The notes below the pieces were generated by a model. The model was not told where the DNA came from, did not search any database, and saw nothing but the letters and a program-made list of their open reading frames with translations. A stretch of DNA of 12,831 nt from Lachnospiraceae bacterium. GTDB taxonomy: Bacteria; Bacillota; Clostridia; Lachnospirales; Lachnospiraceae. This document shows positions 1 to 6,419 of this stretch, piece after piece (position 1 is the stretch's first letter; each line of letters opens with the position of its first letter). The DNA is taken from assembly GCA_017613225.1 (NCBI GenBank), contig JAGAEH010000193.1, forward strand, positions 1 to 12,831. The letters run 5' to 3'. The position numbers and the translations under genes are program-made.

Positions 1-1058
1 GCCTTCGGGAGTCTTTCGAGCGTTTTGAGCAGAAACAGCTTTTCTGCTATGAGAATCACACCGAAATAAACGCCCCAGATAAGGAAATTCCAGCTGGCGC
101 CGTGCCAGAAGCCGGTCAGCAGCCAGACGACGGCCAGGTTGCGCAGCTGCTTCGCGATGCTGCAGCGGCTGCCCCCCAGGGGGATGTAGACGTAGTCTCG
201 GAACCAGGTGCCCAGGCTGATGTGCCAGCGGCGCCAGAATTCCGTGATGCTCTTCGACAGATAGGGGTAGTTGAAGTTTTCCAGGAAAGTGAAGCCGAAC
301 ATCCGGCCCAGGCCGATGGCCATGTCCGAATAGCCGGAAAAATCGAAGTAGATCTGGAAGGCGAAGGCGATGATGCCCAGCCAGGCTCCCAGCACCGACA
401 GCCGGCCGAAGGGGATGGCCTTGACGGTGTCCCACAGCAGGCCGATGTTGTTGGCCAGCAGCACCTTTTTCCCAAGGCCGGTCACGAAGCGCCAGGCGCC
501 TTCTCCGAAGAGATCGGTGCTGTGGGTCCGCTCATTCAGCTGGTCGGCGATGGTCTGGTAGCGGACGATGGGGCCGGCGATGAGCTGGGGGAACAGGGCC
601 ACATAGGCCCCGAAGGAGACGATGTTCTTCTGTACCTTTGCCTTGCCGCGGTACACGTCGATGGTGTAGCTCATGGTCTGGAAGGTGTAGAAGGAGATGC
701 CGATGGGCAGGGGCAGGTGCGGCAGCGCCAGGGCGGTGCCGAAGATGTCGTTGAAAGTGCCTATGAACAGGTCGCTGTACTTAAAGACCGCCAGCAGCCC
801 CACGTTCACGCAGATGGAGACGATCAGCGCGGCCTTGCCCTTTTTGGCGCCGCGATGGCTGTCCACCAGCCGGCCGCAGGTGTAGTCCAGCACGGTGGAG
901 AAGAGCATCAGGCAGACGTAGACGGGCTCGCCCCAGGCGTAGAAGATGAGGCTGAACAGGAAGAGCACGCCGTTTTTGAAGCGCGCGGGCACGGCGAAGT
1001 ATACCGCCAGCACGGCGGGCAGGAAGAACAGTAAAAAGGTGAGGCTCGAAAATACCAT
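1..1058 (-). CDS. MBOAT-family O-acyltransferase (AlgI-like), 3' end cut by window edge
   Basis: This is a polytopic membrane acyltransferase expected to move acyl (usually acetyl) groups across the membrane onto an extracellular polysaccharide or wall polymer, working with the DHHW protein encoded just upstream. The frame stays open from the ATG at 1058 to the window edge, giving 352 codons of a family usually about 460-480 residues long, so the C-terminus is missing. Visible family marks are the N-terminal hydrophobic helix, FYAWGEP at residues 39-45, the stretch FWRRWHISL with His279, and GFWHGASW with His319, the invariant MBOAT catalytic histidine. A GAGGTGA ribosome binding site lies just before the ATG, and the gap to the upstream stop is only 9 bp, so the two are co-transcribed. 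The acyl acceptor cannot be told from sequence. The family call is secure. Confidence 0.95.
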   Translation of the reverse strand, partial: MVFSSLTFLLFFLPAVLAVYFAVPARFKNGVLFLFSLIFYAWGEPVYVCLMLFSTVLDYTCGRLVDSHRGAKKGKAALIVSICVNVGLLAVFKYSDLFIGTFNDIFGTALALPHLPLPIGISFYTFQTMSYTIDVYRGKAKVQKNIVSFGAYVALFPQLIAGPIVRYQTIADQLNERTHSTDLFGEGAWRFVTGLGKKVLLANNIGLLWDTVKAIPFGRLSVLGAWLGIIAFAFQIYFDFSGYSDMAIGLGRMFGFTFLENFNYPYLSKSITEFWRRWHISLGTWFRDYVYIPLGGSRCSIAKQLRNLAVVWLLTGFWHGASWNFLIWGVYFGVILIAEKLFLLKTLERLPK

Positions 1059-1067
1059 GGCGTCACC

Positions 1068-2261
1068 TCACGGAAGCAGGAGTTTCACCAGCTCGCTGCC
1101 CTGTTCCAAATTGCTCATGGAATAGACGAAGAGGATCTGGTCAGGCTGTGTCATGGCGGCCAGGGACGCGGCGCTGCCGCCGAAATAGCGCAGGTCCACC
1201 ATGGTGATGGTGTCGTAGTCCGCGGTCAGCAGAGGCGCCAGGGAATTGGCAAAGGAGTCCTTGATCACCAGCAGGGACTTTCCCGTGCCGGCCGGGGTCT
1301 GGATGGTCACCAGACCGTAGTTCCCGCCGAAGAAGACAGTGTATTTGTCCTTTTTGTCCGCCGCGGACAGGTCATAGAGGGAGATCTCCTCGCCGTCCGC
1401 GGTGACGGTGATGCCCTCCGCGGCCGGGAAGATGTACAGTTCTTCCGGTTTGGCCGCGGGATCCAGCGTCTTGGAGTAGGTGGAGCCCAGAAAGCTGTCG
1501 GAGAAGAGCTCGGGGGAGCCCTGATACGAACCTTCTCCGTTCATCAGCAGGTCATAGGCCAGCTGCACGCCGGCGGCCGACCAGTGGTGATCGGTGCGGA
1601 AATAGAGCTCGCTGTTGGAACTGTCCTCAGATAAAGAAGCGGCCGGACCGGATTGGACCGCGTCCAGGAAGGCTGCGGTCAGATCCGGCACCCGCATGCC
1701 GGGCAGCAGTTCTTCCGCCAGTTTCTGCAGCGCTTCCGCGTCATAGGGCTCGGCCAGGGCCGGCAGGCGGTCCCGGTACACGCAGGCGGCGTCGGGGATC
1801 AGCAGCAGGGCGGAAGACGAGCCGGGGAACTTTTCCGCGAAGCCCCCGACATAGCTCAGGTTTTTGGAGAAGGCAGCGGTGTCGAAACTGTCCGCGGTGT
1901 GGACTTCCGGATAGAAGCCGTCATCGGCCAGCCAGGCGCCGCCGATGTCCTTCTGCCCGGCAGTCTTGCGGATCACGGAGGCAAAGGCGGTCAGTTCGTC
2001 CCGCCCGGGGAACTGGTCGCTTAAATAGGCCTCCCAGTCCTTCTGCCAGCTGCCGGAAAAGACGGCGTCGGCAGAGACCTCGGGTCTCGTCTGCAGAAGG
2101 CGGTTTTCGGGCTCGGACAACAGCCGCTCCGGCGCTGCGATGAACAGCGCCAGGGCAGCAAGCAGGCACAGCGCGAAAAGAACGGTGAAAAGCCGTCCCT
2201 TTCCCGCAGCGCCGGATGCTGTCTTATTTTCCTGAGCCGCAGCCCTTTCCTTCTGCCGCAT
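1068..2261 (-). CDS. DHHW-family protein (AlgX/AlgJ-like, polymer O-acetylation partner)
   Basis: This 397-residue protein has a short basic cytoplasmic tail, one membrane anchor at about residues 24-43, and then an extracytoplasmic domain. The family motif DHHW sits at residues 224-227 in the context FRTDHHWSAAG. A later KDSFANS motif at 334-340 supplies Ser336. By analogy with AlgJ and AlgX, the Asp and His of DHHW and this Ser form an SGNH-like catalytic triad that takes acyl groups from the MBOAT partner and places them on the polymer; that role is inferred from the family. The start is supported by an AGGAAAATAAG sequence just upstream. Only 1 bp separates it from the preceding lipoprotein stop, and the MBOAT gene follows after 9 bp. 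Pairing of DHHW and MBOAT genes is common in Clostridia. Confidence 0.92.
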   Translation of the reverse strand: MRQKERAAAQENKTASGAAGKGRLFTVLFALCLLAALALFIAAPERLLSEPENRLLQTRPEVSADAVFSGSWQKDWEAYLSDQFPGRDELTAFASVIRKTAGQKDIGGAWLADDGFYPEVHTADSFDTAAFSKNLSYVGGFAEKFPGSSSALLLIPDAACVYRDRLPALAEPYDAEALQKLAEELLPGMRVPDLTAAFLDAVQSGPAASLSEDSSNSELYFRTDHHWSAAGVQLAYDLLMNGEGSYQGSPELFSDSFLGSTYSKTLDPAAKPEELYIFPAAEGITVTADGEEISLYDLSAADKKDKYTVFFGGNYGLVTIQTPAGTGKSLLVIKDSFANSLAPLLTADYDTITMVDLRYFGGSAASLAAMTQPDQILFVYSMSNLEQGSELVKLLLP

Positions 2262-2262
2262 C

Positions 2263-2844
2263 TTATTTTCCTTCCAGGAAGTTATGGAAGGCCTCGGTCA
2301 CGGCCTTCTGCTCATCGCACATGATGAACGCCACATAGCGGCCCTCGGCGAAGATCGTGGTCTTTTCGGCCCGCTTTACCTGCTCGGGGGCATAGGTCTT
2401 ATAGAGGTTGATGCGGTCCTGGAGGTGGGCCTCCAGGGACTTTTTGCACTCGTCCGCATCCTTCGCGTCCTTCAGGGCGATCACGCCGATCTCCTCGGCA
2501 GTGCCCTTGGCGGCGTAGCAGAGATAATAGGCCTCCACCTTTTCATAATCCAGCTTGGAAAAATAGGTGAAAAGGTCGGCGGCATTGGTGTCGCTGCTGC
2601 TGATGCGGCTCATCTCCGGCAGGGAGGGATCCGCCGCGCACATGGCCTTGGAGAGGTCGTACATGCTGATGGTTTCCGCGGCAGCAGTGGTCTCGGGGGC
2701 GGAAGTCTCGGGGGCGGCCGTCGTCTCTGCCGAAGAGGCTTCAGACTCCGCGGCGGTGCTCTTTTTCACGTCTTCAGACGATCCGCAGGCGCAGAACACG
2801 GCGGCGAAGACCAGCAGGACAGAAAGCATGAATACTTTTTTCAT
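2263..2844 (-). CDS. DUF4358-type lipoprotein
   Basis: This is a small secreted lipoprotein of unknown function. The N-terminus is a signal peptide (two lysines, then a hydrophobic core) ending in FCAC, with Cys20 as the likely lipidated residue; the -3 Phe makes this a weak lipobox. Next comes a low-complexity linker rich in Ser, Thr, Ala, Glu and Pro, and then a globular domain from about residue 75 to the end, with the pattern of DUF4358 (Asp-Leu-Phe-Tyr-Phe, then a Glu-Glu-Ile-Gly-Val strand). I chose the ATG at 2844 because AAAGGA lies about 8 bases before it. An in-frame ATG at 2853 overlaps the previous stop as ATGA, but AAAGG abuts it directly, which is too close. With the 2844 start the protein has 193 residues. 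It lies between the transglutaminase-like and DHHW genes in one operon, suggesting a surface role in the acylation pathway. Confidence 0.82.
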   Translation of the reverse strand: MKKVFMLSVLLVFAAVFCACGSSEDVKKSTAAESEASSAETTAAPETSAPETTAAAETISMYDLSKAMCAADPSLPEMSRISSSDTNAADLFTYFSKLDYEKVEAYYLCYAAKGTAEEIGVIALKDAKDADECKKSLEAHLQDRINLYKTYAPEQVKRAEKTTIFAEGRYVAFIMCDEQKAVTEAFHNFLEGK

Positions 2845-2849
2845 TCCGG

Positions 2850-4058
2850 TCATCCTTTCGGCAGGGAGGGATCGTCGCAGAAGTTGTCAAAATCGCCGAA
2901 GATCTCTTCCATGATGTTCTCGATCCTGTTCAGATCCTCATCCGGCAGAGTGGGAACGTCTTCTCCGGAGCCGCACTTCGCAATGGAGATCGCGATCACG
3001 TAGTTGTTGTCCATGGGCATCCACTGCCAGCTGATGTCGGTACCCTCGCACCCAGAGGAGTATTCCACGGTCTGTTCTATCCTCTGCATGAAGTTTTCCA
3101 GCACCAGGGCGGAACGGTTATCGGCTTCCTTAGGAATACGGTAAGCCAGAAAGTTTACGTCCCCCTCCAGAGCCTTGCGGATCTCGGCCGGGATCTGGAA
3201 TACGTCATTCTGTGTCACGGCGTTCTTTGCGGCGTAGCAGTCTTCATCGCTGTCGGACTTCGGGAAGTACTCGAAATCCCAGCTCTGCTCCATCTGCTGC
3301 ATCGAGTCGGTGCGGTTAAAATGCATGTGGTTGGAGGTGGACACGTCGGAATAGATGTCCGTGTGATACCAGTGGCCGTTCAGCTGCACCAGATCCCAGG
3401 AGTGGTACATCTCGGTGTTGTGGACCACCATGCAGGGGATCTCCATCATCTGCATGAACATGCGGAAGGTGGTGGCATAACCCACGCAGACCGCGTTGTG
3501 ATACTTCAGCACGCCGTAGGGGTTGTCGCAGTCCGCCTGGGTGGTGGGCACCACCGGCAGCAGGCCGGGATCGCTGTCCAGGTTGTGTGTCATCCATTCG
3601 TAGACGGCCAGTTCCTTTTCATAGGGGGTCATCTTGTCGGTGATGATCTCTTTTAAGATGGCGGAGGCCATGTCCAGAGTCTCCTTGTCCTTGTCGGACA
3701 GGGCGGAGGCGTCGCCGCTCAGGTAGGCATCGGAGATCTGCGTCGTGGCACGGATCACATACTGGCCGGCGATGGTGACTTCGTTTTCCTTTGTCTCCTC
3801 GGGCTCATCCTTCTTCTCCAGAGCTTCCCGCATGCTGTCCATGTTGGACTGCACCAGGGAAAAGCGGGTCCGGACTTCCTCCCGCATGCCGTCGACCTGG
3901 CTGGAAACGTTGGTCACCTGACCGGCGTTTTCTTCCAGCTGGGCAGACAGGGCGGCGTAGTTCTTAAAGTTCTTATAAGAAAGAAAAGCGGATACGCCGA
4001 CGCCGGCCGCCAGCAGAAGGGCGGCTGCAGATAAAATAATAGTTGTTGCCTTTTTCAT
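2850..4058 (-). CDS. Membrane-anchored transglutaminase-like protein
   Basis: This 402-residue protein has an N-terminal signal anchor (about residues 5-26), a heptad-like segment at about 35-82 that probably forms a coiled coil, an acidic linker, and then a transglutaminase-like core. The likely Cys-His-Asp triad is visible: Cys191 in HNAVCVGYA, His219 in MYHSWDLVQL, and Asp234 in WYHTDIYSD. The order and spacing match papain-fold transglutaminase-like proteins, which in bacteria may act as proteases, amidases or crosslinkers. The substrate cannot be predicted. The roughly 150 residues after the core match no family I recognise. An AAAGGAG site precedes the ATG. The gene leads an operon with the DUF4358, DHHW and MBOAT genes, so an extracytoplasmic envelope role is likely. 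It diverges from a MoxR-DUF58 operon, a known context for transglutaminase domains. Confidence 0.87.
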   Translation of the reverse strand: MKKATTIILSAAALLLAAGVGVSAFLSYKNFKNYAALSAQLEENAGQVTNVSSQVDGMREEVRTRFSLVQSNMDSMREALEKKDEPEETKENEVTIAGQYVIRATTQISDAYLSGDASALSDKDKETLDMASAILKEIITDKMTPYEKELAVYEWMTHNLDSDPGLLPVVPTTQADCDNPYGVLKYHNAVCVGYATTFRMFMQMMEIPCMVVHNTEMYHSWDLVQLNGHWYHTDIYSDVSTSNHMHFNRTDSMQQMEQSWDFEYFPKSDSDEDCYAAKNAVTQNDVFQIPAEIRKALEGDVNFLAYRIPKEADNRSALVLENFMQRIEQTVEYSSGCEGTDISWQWMPMDNNYVIAISIAKCGSGEDVPTLPDEDLNRIENIMEEIFGDFDNFCDDPSLPKG

Positions 4059-4078
4059 ATATCGATTCTCCTTTTCAG

Positions 4079-4133
4079 GTGAAACGGGGACGGTTCTCTT
4101 TTCACATATGTGAAATGGGGACGGTTCCTTTTC
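4079..4133 (+). repeat. Tandem GGGGACGGTTC repeats around a 16-bp palindrome
   Basis: Two near-identical units follow one another: TGAAACGGGGACGGTTC beginning at 4080 and TGAAATGGGGACGGTTC beginning at 4111, each followed by a CT-rich stretch. They are joined by a perfect palindrome, TTTCACATATGTGAAA, at 4100-4115. The first unit is also bounded by GTGAAA (4079-4084) and TTTCAC (4099-4104), so it can fold. From memory, GGGGACGGTTC-type repeats occur in many genomes, often near REP-associated (Y1) transposases; no such transposase is present here. The block lies about 20 bp upstream of the transglutaminase-like gene and would sit in its 5' leader. Confidence 0.75.
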
Positions 4134-4137
4134 GCCT

Positions 4138-4166
4138 TTGTGTTTTTTTTATCAGTCTCATATAAT
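4138..4166 (+). promoter_or_regulatory. Candidate distal promoter reading toward the MoxR operon
   Basis: A perfect TATAAT at 4161-4166 is preceded, 17 bp away, by TTGTGT at 4138-4143, which matches the -35 consensus only in TTG. If active it would give a leader of roughly 230 bases that runs through the hairpin at 4223-4271 before reaching the MoxR gene. The region is AT-rich, so a chance match is possible. Confidence 0.3.
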
Positions 4167-4222
4167 GTCGCAGATCGGGAAAAAAAGCTACCCCTAAAAT
4201 CTTAATAAAGAATGAAGATTTT

Positions 4223-4281
4223 CCGACTTTGCTTATATTTTAACAAAGAGAGGTTAAGAATCAAAAGTCGGGCTGTTTTTT
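4223..4281 (+). terminator. Stem-loop followed by six Ts; possible attenuator or terminator
   Basis: CCGACTTT at 4223-4230 pairs perfectly with AAAGTCGG at 4264-4271. The 33-base loop holds an inner pairing of TTAAC (4240-4244) with GTTAA (4253-4257). A run of six Ts follows at 4276-4281. On the plus strand this has the order of an intrinsic terminator, but the long loop and modest stem make it a weak one. No plus-strand gene lies immediately upstream, so it would only act on a transcript from a distal promoter such as the one at 4138-4166. Confidence 0.35.
4237..4264 (-). promoter_or_regulatory. Candidate promoter of the transglutaminase-DUF4358-DHHW-MBOAT operon
   Basis: Read on the minus strand, TTGATT (4264-4259) and TAAAAT (4242-4237) are separated by 16 bp; the -10 matches consensus at 5 of 6 positions and the -35 at 4 of 6. 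Transcription would start near 4230, leaving a leader of about 170 bases that includes the GGGGACGGTTC repeats. The elements lie inside the loop of the 4223-4271 hairpin. Confidence 0.4.
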
Positions 4282-4308
4282 CATTTATCGGACTCTGTTT
4301 TCCCCTCT

Positions 4309-4336
4309 TTGTTATTCTCCCGAAACCTGCTATAAT
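4309..4336 (+). promoter_or_regulatory. Promoter of the MoxR-DUF58 operon
   Basis: A perfect TATAAT at 4331-4336 is preceded, 16 bp away, by TTGTTA at 4309-4314 (4 of 6 matches). Transcription should start near 4343. This leaves only about 8 bases before the ATG at 4351 and about 59 before the preferred ATG at 4402. It is the best sigma-A-type promoter candidate for the plus-strand operon. Confidence 0.6.
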
Positions 4337-4401
4337 AACCGCATCCATACATGGGAGGAAAAGGGCCCGGCCGCGCTGTGTGGCCGGACTCATGGTTCGT
4401 C

Positions 4402-5352
4402 ATGGATCTGAAACTGTTTACCGATTATAAAAAACGTGTGATCGAAGGCTGCGAGAAGGTCATCGTGGGCAAGCGGGACGTGATCGAAAAGGTGCTGATC
4501 TGCTACCTTTGCTCCGGCCACATCCTGCTGGAGGACGTGCCCGGAACCGGCAAGACCATGTTGCTGCGGGCCTTCGCGGCGGTGACCGGCGGCACCTTCA
4601 AGCGGGTGCAGTTCACGCCGGACCTGCTGCCTTCCGACCTGACGGGCCTGAACATCTTCGACCAGAAGAGCGGAGAGTTCGAATTCCGTCCCGGCCCCAT
4701 CTTTGCCAACATGGTGCTGGGGGACGAGATCAACCGCGCCACGCCCCGCACCCAGTCCAGCCTGCTGGAGGCCATGGCGGAGCACCAGGTGAGCGTGGAC
4801 GGAAAGACCTACCGCATGGCGGAGCCCTTCATGATCATGGCCACGGAAAACCCGCTGGAATCCTACGGTACCTTCCCCCTGCCCGAGGCGCAGAAGGACC
4901 GCTTCCTGATGCGGCTCTCCATGGGCTATCCCTCCCGGGCGGACGAGCTGACCGTGCTGCGGAGGGAGGACACGGCCGTCACGGTGGAAAAGCTGACGCA
5001 GCTGGTGACGGCGGAGGAGACCGCCGCGCTGAAGGCTCAGATCGACGAAGTGACCATGGCCCCCGACGTGGAGACCTATTTATTGGATATCATTGAAAAG
5101 ACCCGCATGGGCGGCAGCATCCGCACCGGCGTGTCCACCCGCGGCGCCATCGCGCTGTACAGGACGGCCAAGGCAAGGGCGGCCCTTTCCGGCCGGAGCT
5201 ACGTGCAGCCGGAGGACGTCAAGGCCATGGCGGTACCGGTGCTGGCGCACCGCATCCAGACCGACAACGCGGGCAGCATGAAGGAGGAGGAGACGCTGAT
5301 CGCCAGGCTTCTGGACCAGGTCAGCGTTCCGACGGAAGACATAAAAGCATGA
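4402..5352 (+). CDS. MoxR-family AAA+ ATPase
   Basis: This is a cytoplasmic AAA+ ATPase of the MoxR group, which acts as a chaperone-like factor remodelling or activating partner proteins, usually together with DUF58 proteins. With the ATG at 4402 it has 316 residues, the normal length. Visible motifs are GHILLEDVPGTGKT (Walker A, Lys51-Thr52), the Walker B Asp108-Glu109 in LGDEINRA, sensor 1 in ATENP (Asn150), the conserved GTFPLPEAQKDRF, and STRG around Arg248. An in-frame ATG at 4351 would add 17 residues rich in Gly, Pro and Trp that are unlike the family and would leave almost no leader. I prefer 4402 because the sequence from there lines up with family N-termini, though no clear ribosome binding site precedes it. 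The stop overlaps the DUF58 start by 4 bp, indicating translational coupling. Confidence 0.93.
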   Translation: MDLKLFTDYKKRVIEGCEKVIVGKRDVIEKVLICYLCSGHILLEDVPGTGKTMLLRAFAAVTGGTFKRVQFTPDLLPSDLTGLNIFDQKSGEFEFRPGPIFANMVLGDEINRATPRTQSSLLEAMAEHQVSVDGKTYRMAEPFMIMATENPLESYGTFPLPEAQKDRFLMRLSMGYPSRADELTVLRREDTAVTVEKLTQLVTAEETAALKAQIDEVTMAPDVETYLLDIIEKTRMGGSIRTGVSTRGAIALYRTAKARAALSGRSYVQPEDVKAMAVPVLAHRIQTDNAGSMKEEETLIARLLDQVSVPTEDIKA

Positions 5353-6419
5353 TCCAGTTTCTGGCCTGCGTGCTGATCCTGACGGGCCTTCTGGAGTGGT
5401 ATACCCATCGGGACGCACTGCGGCACGTCAATTTCACATCCAAAAGCGAGACAGACCGGACGGAGCCCGCGGCGCCTTTTCACGTAATGGTGACGGCGGA
5501 GAACACCGGGCGGCTGCCCATCGGTTTCGTGCGGGCTGAAGTACGTTATCCCCAGGAGATGGAACTGCCTGTCCAGTCCAAGATCCGGCACGTGACGTCG
5601 GAGCGTCTTGTCACGCACATCTTTACCCTGAAGCGCCGTCAGCGCGTCACCCGCACCATGGAAGTCCACATCGACCGCAGGGGCTGCTACCGCATGCTGG
5701 GAGCCCGGCTGTACCGGGGCGATTTCATCGGCATCACCGAGCAGACGGCCCGGTATGAAGGGCTGCAGGAGATCGTGGTCTACCCGGTCCGTGTGGGAGG
5801 AGAGCAGCTGCAGAAGGCCCTGACGGGACTGATCGGCGACATGATCTCCCGCCGCTACCTGCTGCAGGATCCCATCCTGGCCATGGGCCTGCGGGAATAT
5901 GTGCCCGGCGACCCTGTGCGCAGCATCAACTGGAAGCAGACCGCCCGCCGCGGTCAGCTGATGGTGAGGGAGTTCGAATACACCAGGGAGGAAGCCTGCC
6001 GGGTGATCCTCTGCCTGCCGGACCTGGAGCGGATCGGCAGCGATCTGCTGGATACCTGCTGCGGCCTGGTGCGGAGCATCTGTGAAGAACTGACGAGAAA
6101 GGGCATCACCGCGGTGTTCTATACCAACTCGTCGCCCTACGGGCTCTATATCGAACGCAGCTTTTCCTGTACGGTGCAGAGCCGCAGCCTGCCGGCGCTG
6201 CTGGACGCCCTGGGAAGGCTGACGGACATGGTCACCTGCCGCCAGGAGCAGCTGATCAACGACTGCATGCGCGGTCTGGAAAAGAACCAGGAGTACATTC
6301 TGGTGGTGCCCCGGGCGACGGACCAGGCAAAGCGGGCCGCCGCCGTACTGGAGGCGCGGAGCAATCGCAGGGTGACGCTGCTGGCCGGAGAGGAGTGGAA
6401 CGATGATCGAGCTGTTTAA
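5349..6419 (+). CDS. DUF58-domain protein
   Basis: This 356-residue protein starts with one hydrophobic segment (residues 2-17), has a central beta-rich part, and then carries the DUF58 signature at about 183-210: REYVPGDPVRSINWKQTARR followed by Leu-Met-Val-Arg-Glu-Phe-Glu. The C-terminal half resembles a von Willebrand A-like fold, as is usual for the family; the strand RVILCLPD at about 218-225 lacks the full metal-binding DxSxS motif. DUF58 proteins are normally encoded beside MoxR ATPases, which are thought to act on them; the molecular function is not settled. The ATG overlaps the MoxR stop by 4 bp, and the 3' end overlaps the next gene by 17 bp. DUF58 proteins often have two N-terminal helices; only one short one is seen here. 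Confidence 0.92.
   Translation: MIQFLACVLILTGLLEWYTHRDALRHVNFTSKSETDRTEPAAPFHVMVTAENTGRLPIGFVRAEVRYPQEMELPVQSKIRHVTSERLVTHIFTLKRRQRVTRTMEVHIDRRGCYRMLGARLYRGDFIGITEQTARYEGLQEIVVYPVRVGGEQLQKALTGLIGDMISRRYLLQDPILAMGLREYVPGDPVRSINWKQTARRGQLMVREFEYTREEACRVILCLPDLERIGSDLLDTCCGLVRSICEELTRKGITAVFYTNSSPYGLYIERSFSCTVQSRSLPALLDALGRLTDMVTCRQEQLINDCMRGLEKNQEYILVVPRATDQAKRAAAVLEARSNRRVTLLAGEEWNDDRAV

Noticed and set aside
102..1034. A 310-codon open frame on the plus strand opposite the MBOAT gene
   Set aside because: It is low in hydrophobic structure, rich in Gly, Gln, Asp and His, matches no family, and lies opposite a gene with clear MBOAT motifs. Long antisense frames are expected at this GC content.
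1371..2667. Similar short peptides Ile-Ser-Leu-Tyr-Asp-Leu-Ser in the DHHW protein and Ile-Ser-Met-Tyr-Asp-Leu-Ser in the DUF4358 lipoprotein
   Set aside because: The likeness covers only about seven residues, with no further similarity around it, so chance or a common beta-strand pattern is the simpler explanation.
2284..3003. A 239-codon plus-strand frame opposite the DUF4358 and transglutaminase-like genes
   Set aside because: It is Gly/Leu/Arg-rich with no ribosome binding site and crosses the boundary of two supported genes on the other strand.
4059..4200. Possible riboswitch in the leader of the transglutaminase-like operon
   Set aside because: I recognise no conserved riboswitch core; the visible structure is explained by the direct repeats and palindrome.
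4202..4393. Short open frames on both strands in the divergent intergenic region
   Set aside because: They overlap the promoter elements and hairpin, have no ribosome binding site, and look like chance frames in AT-rich spacer.
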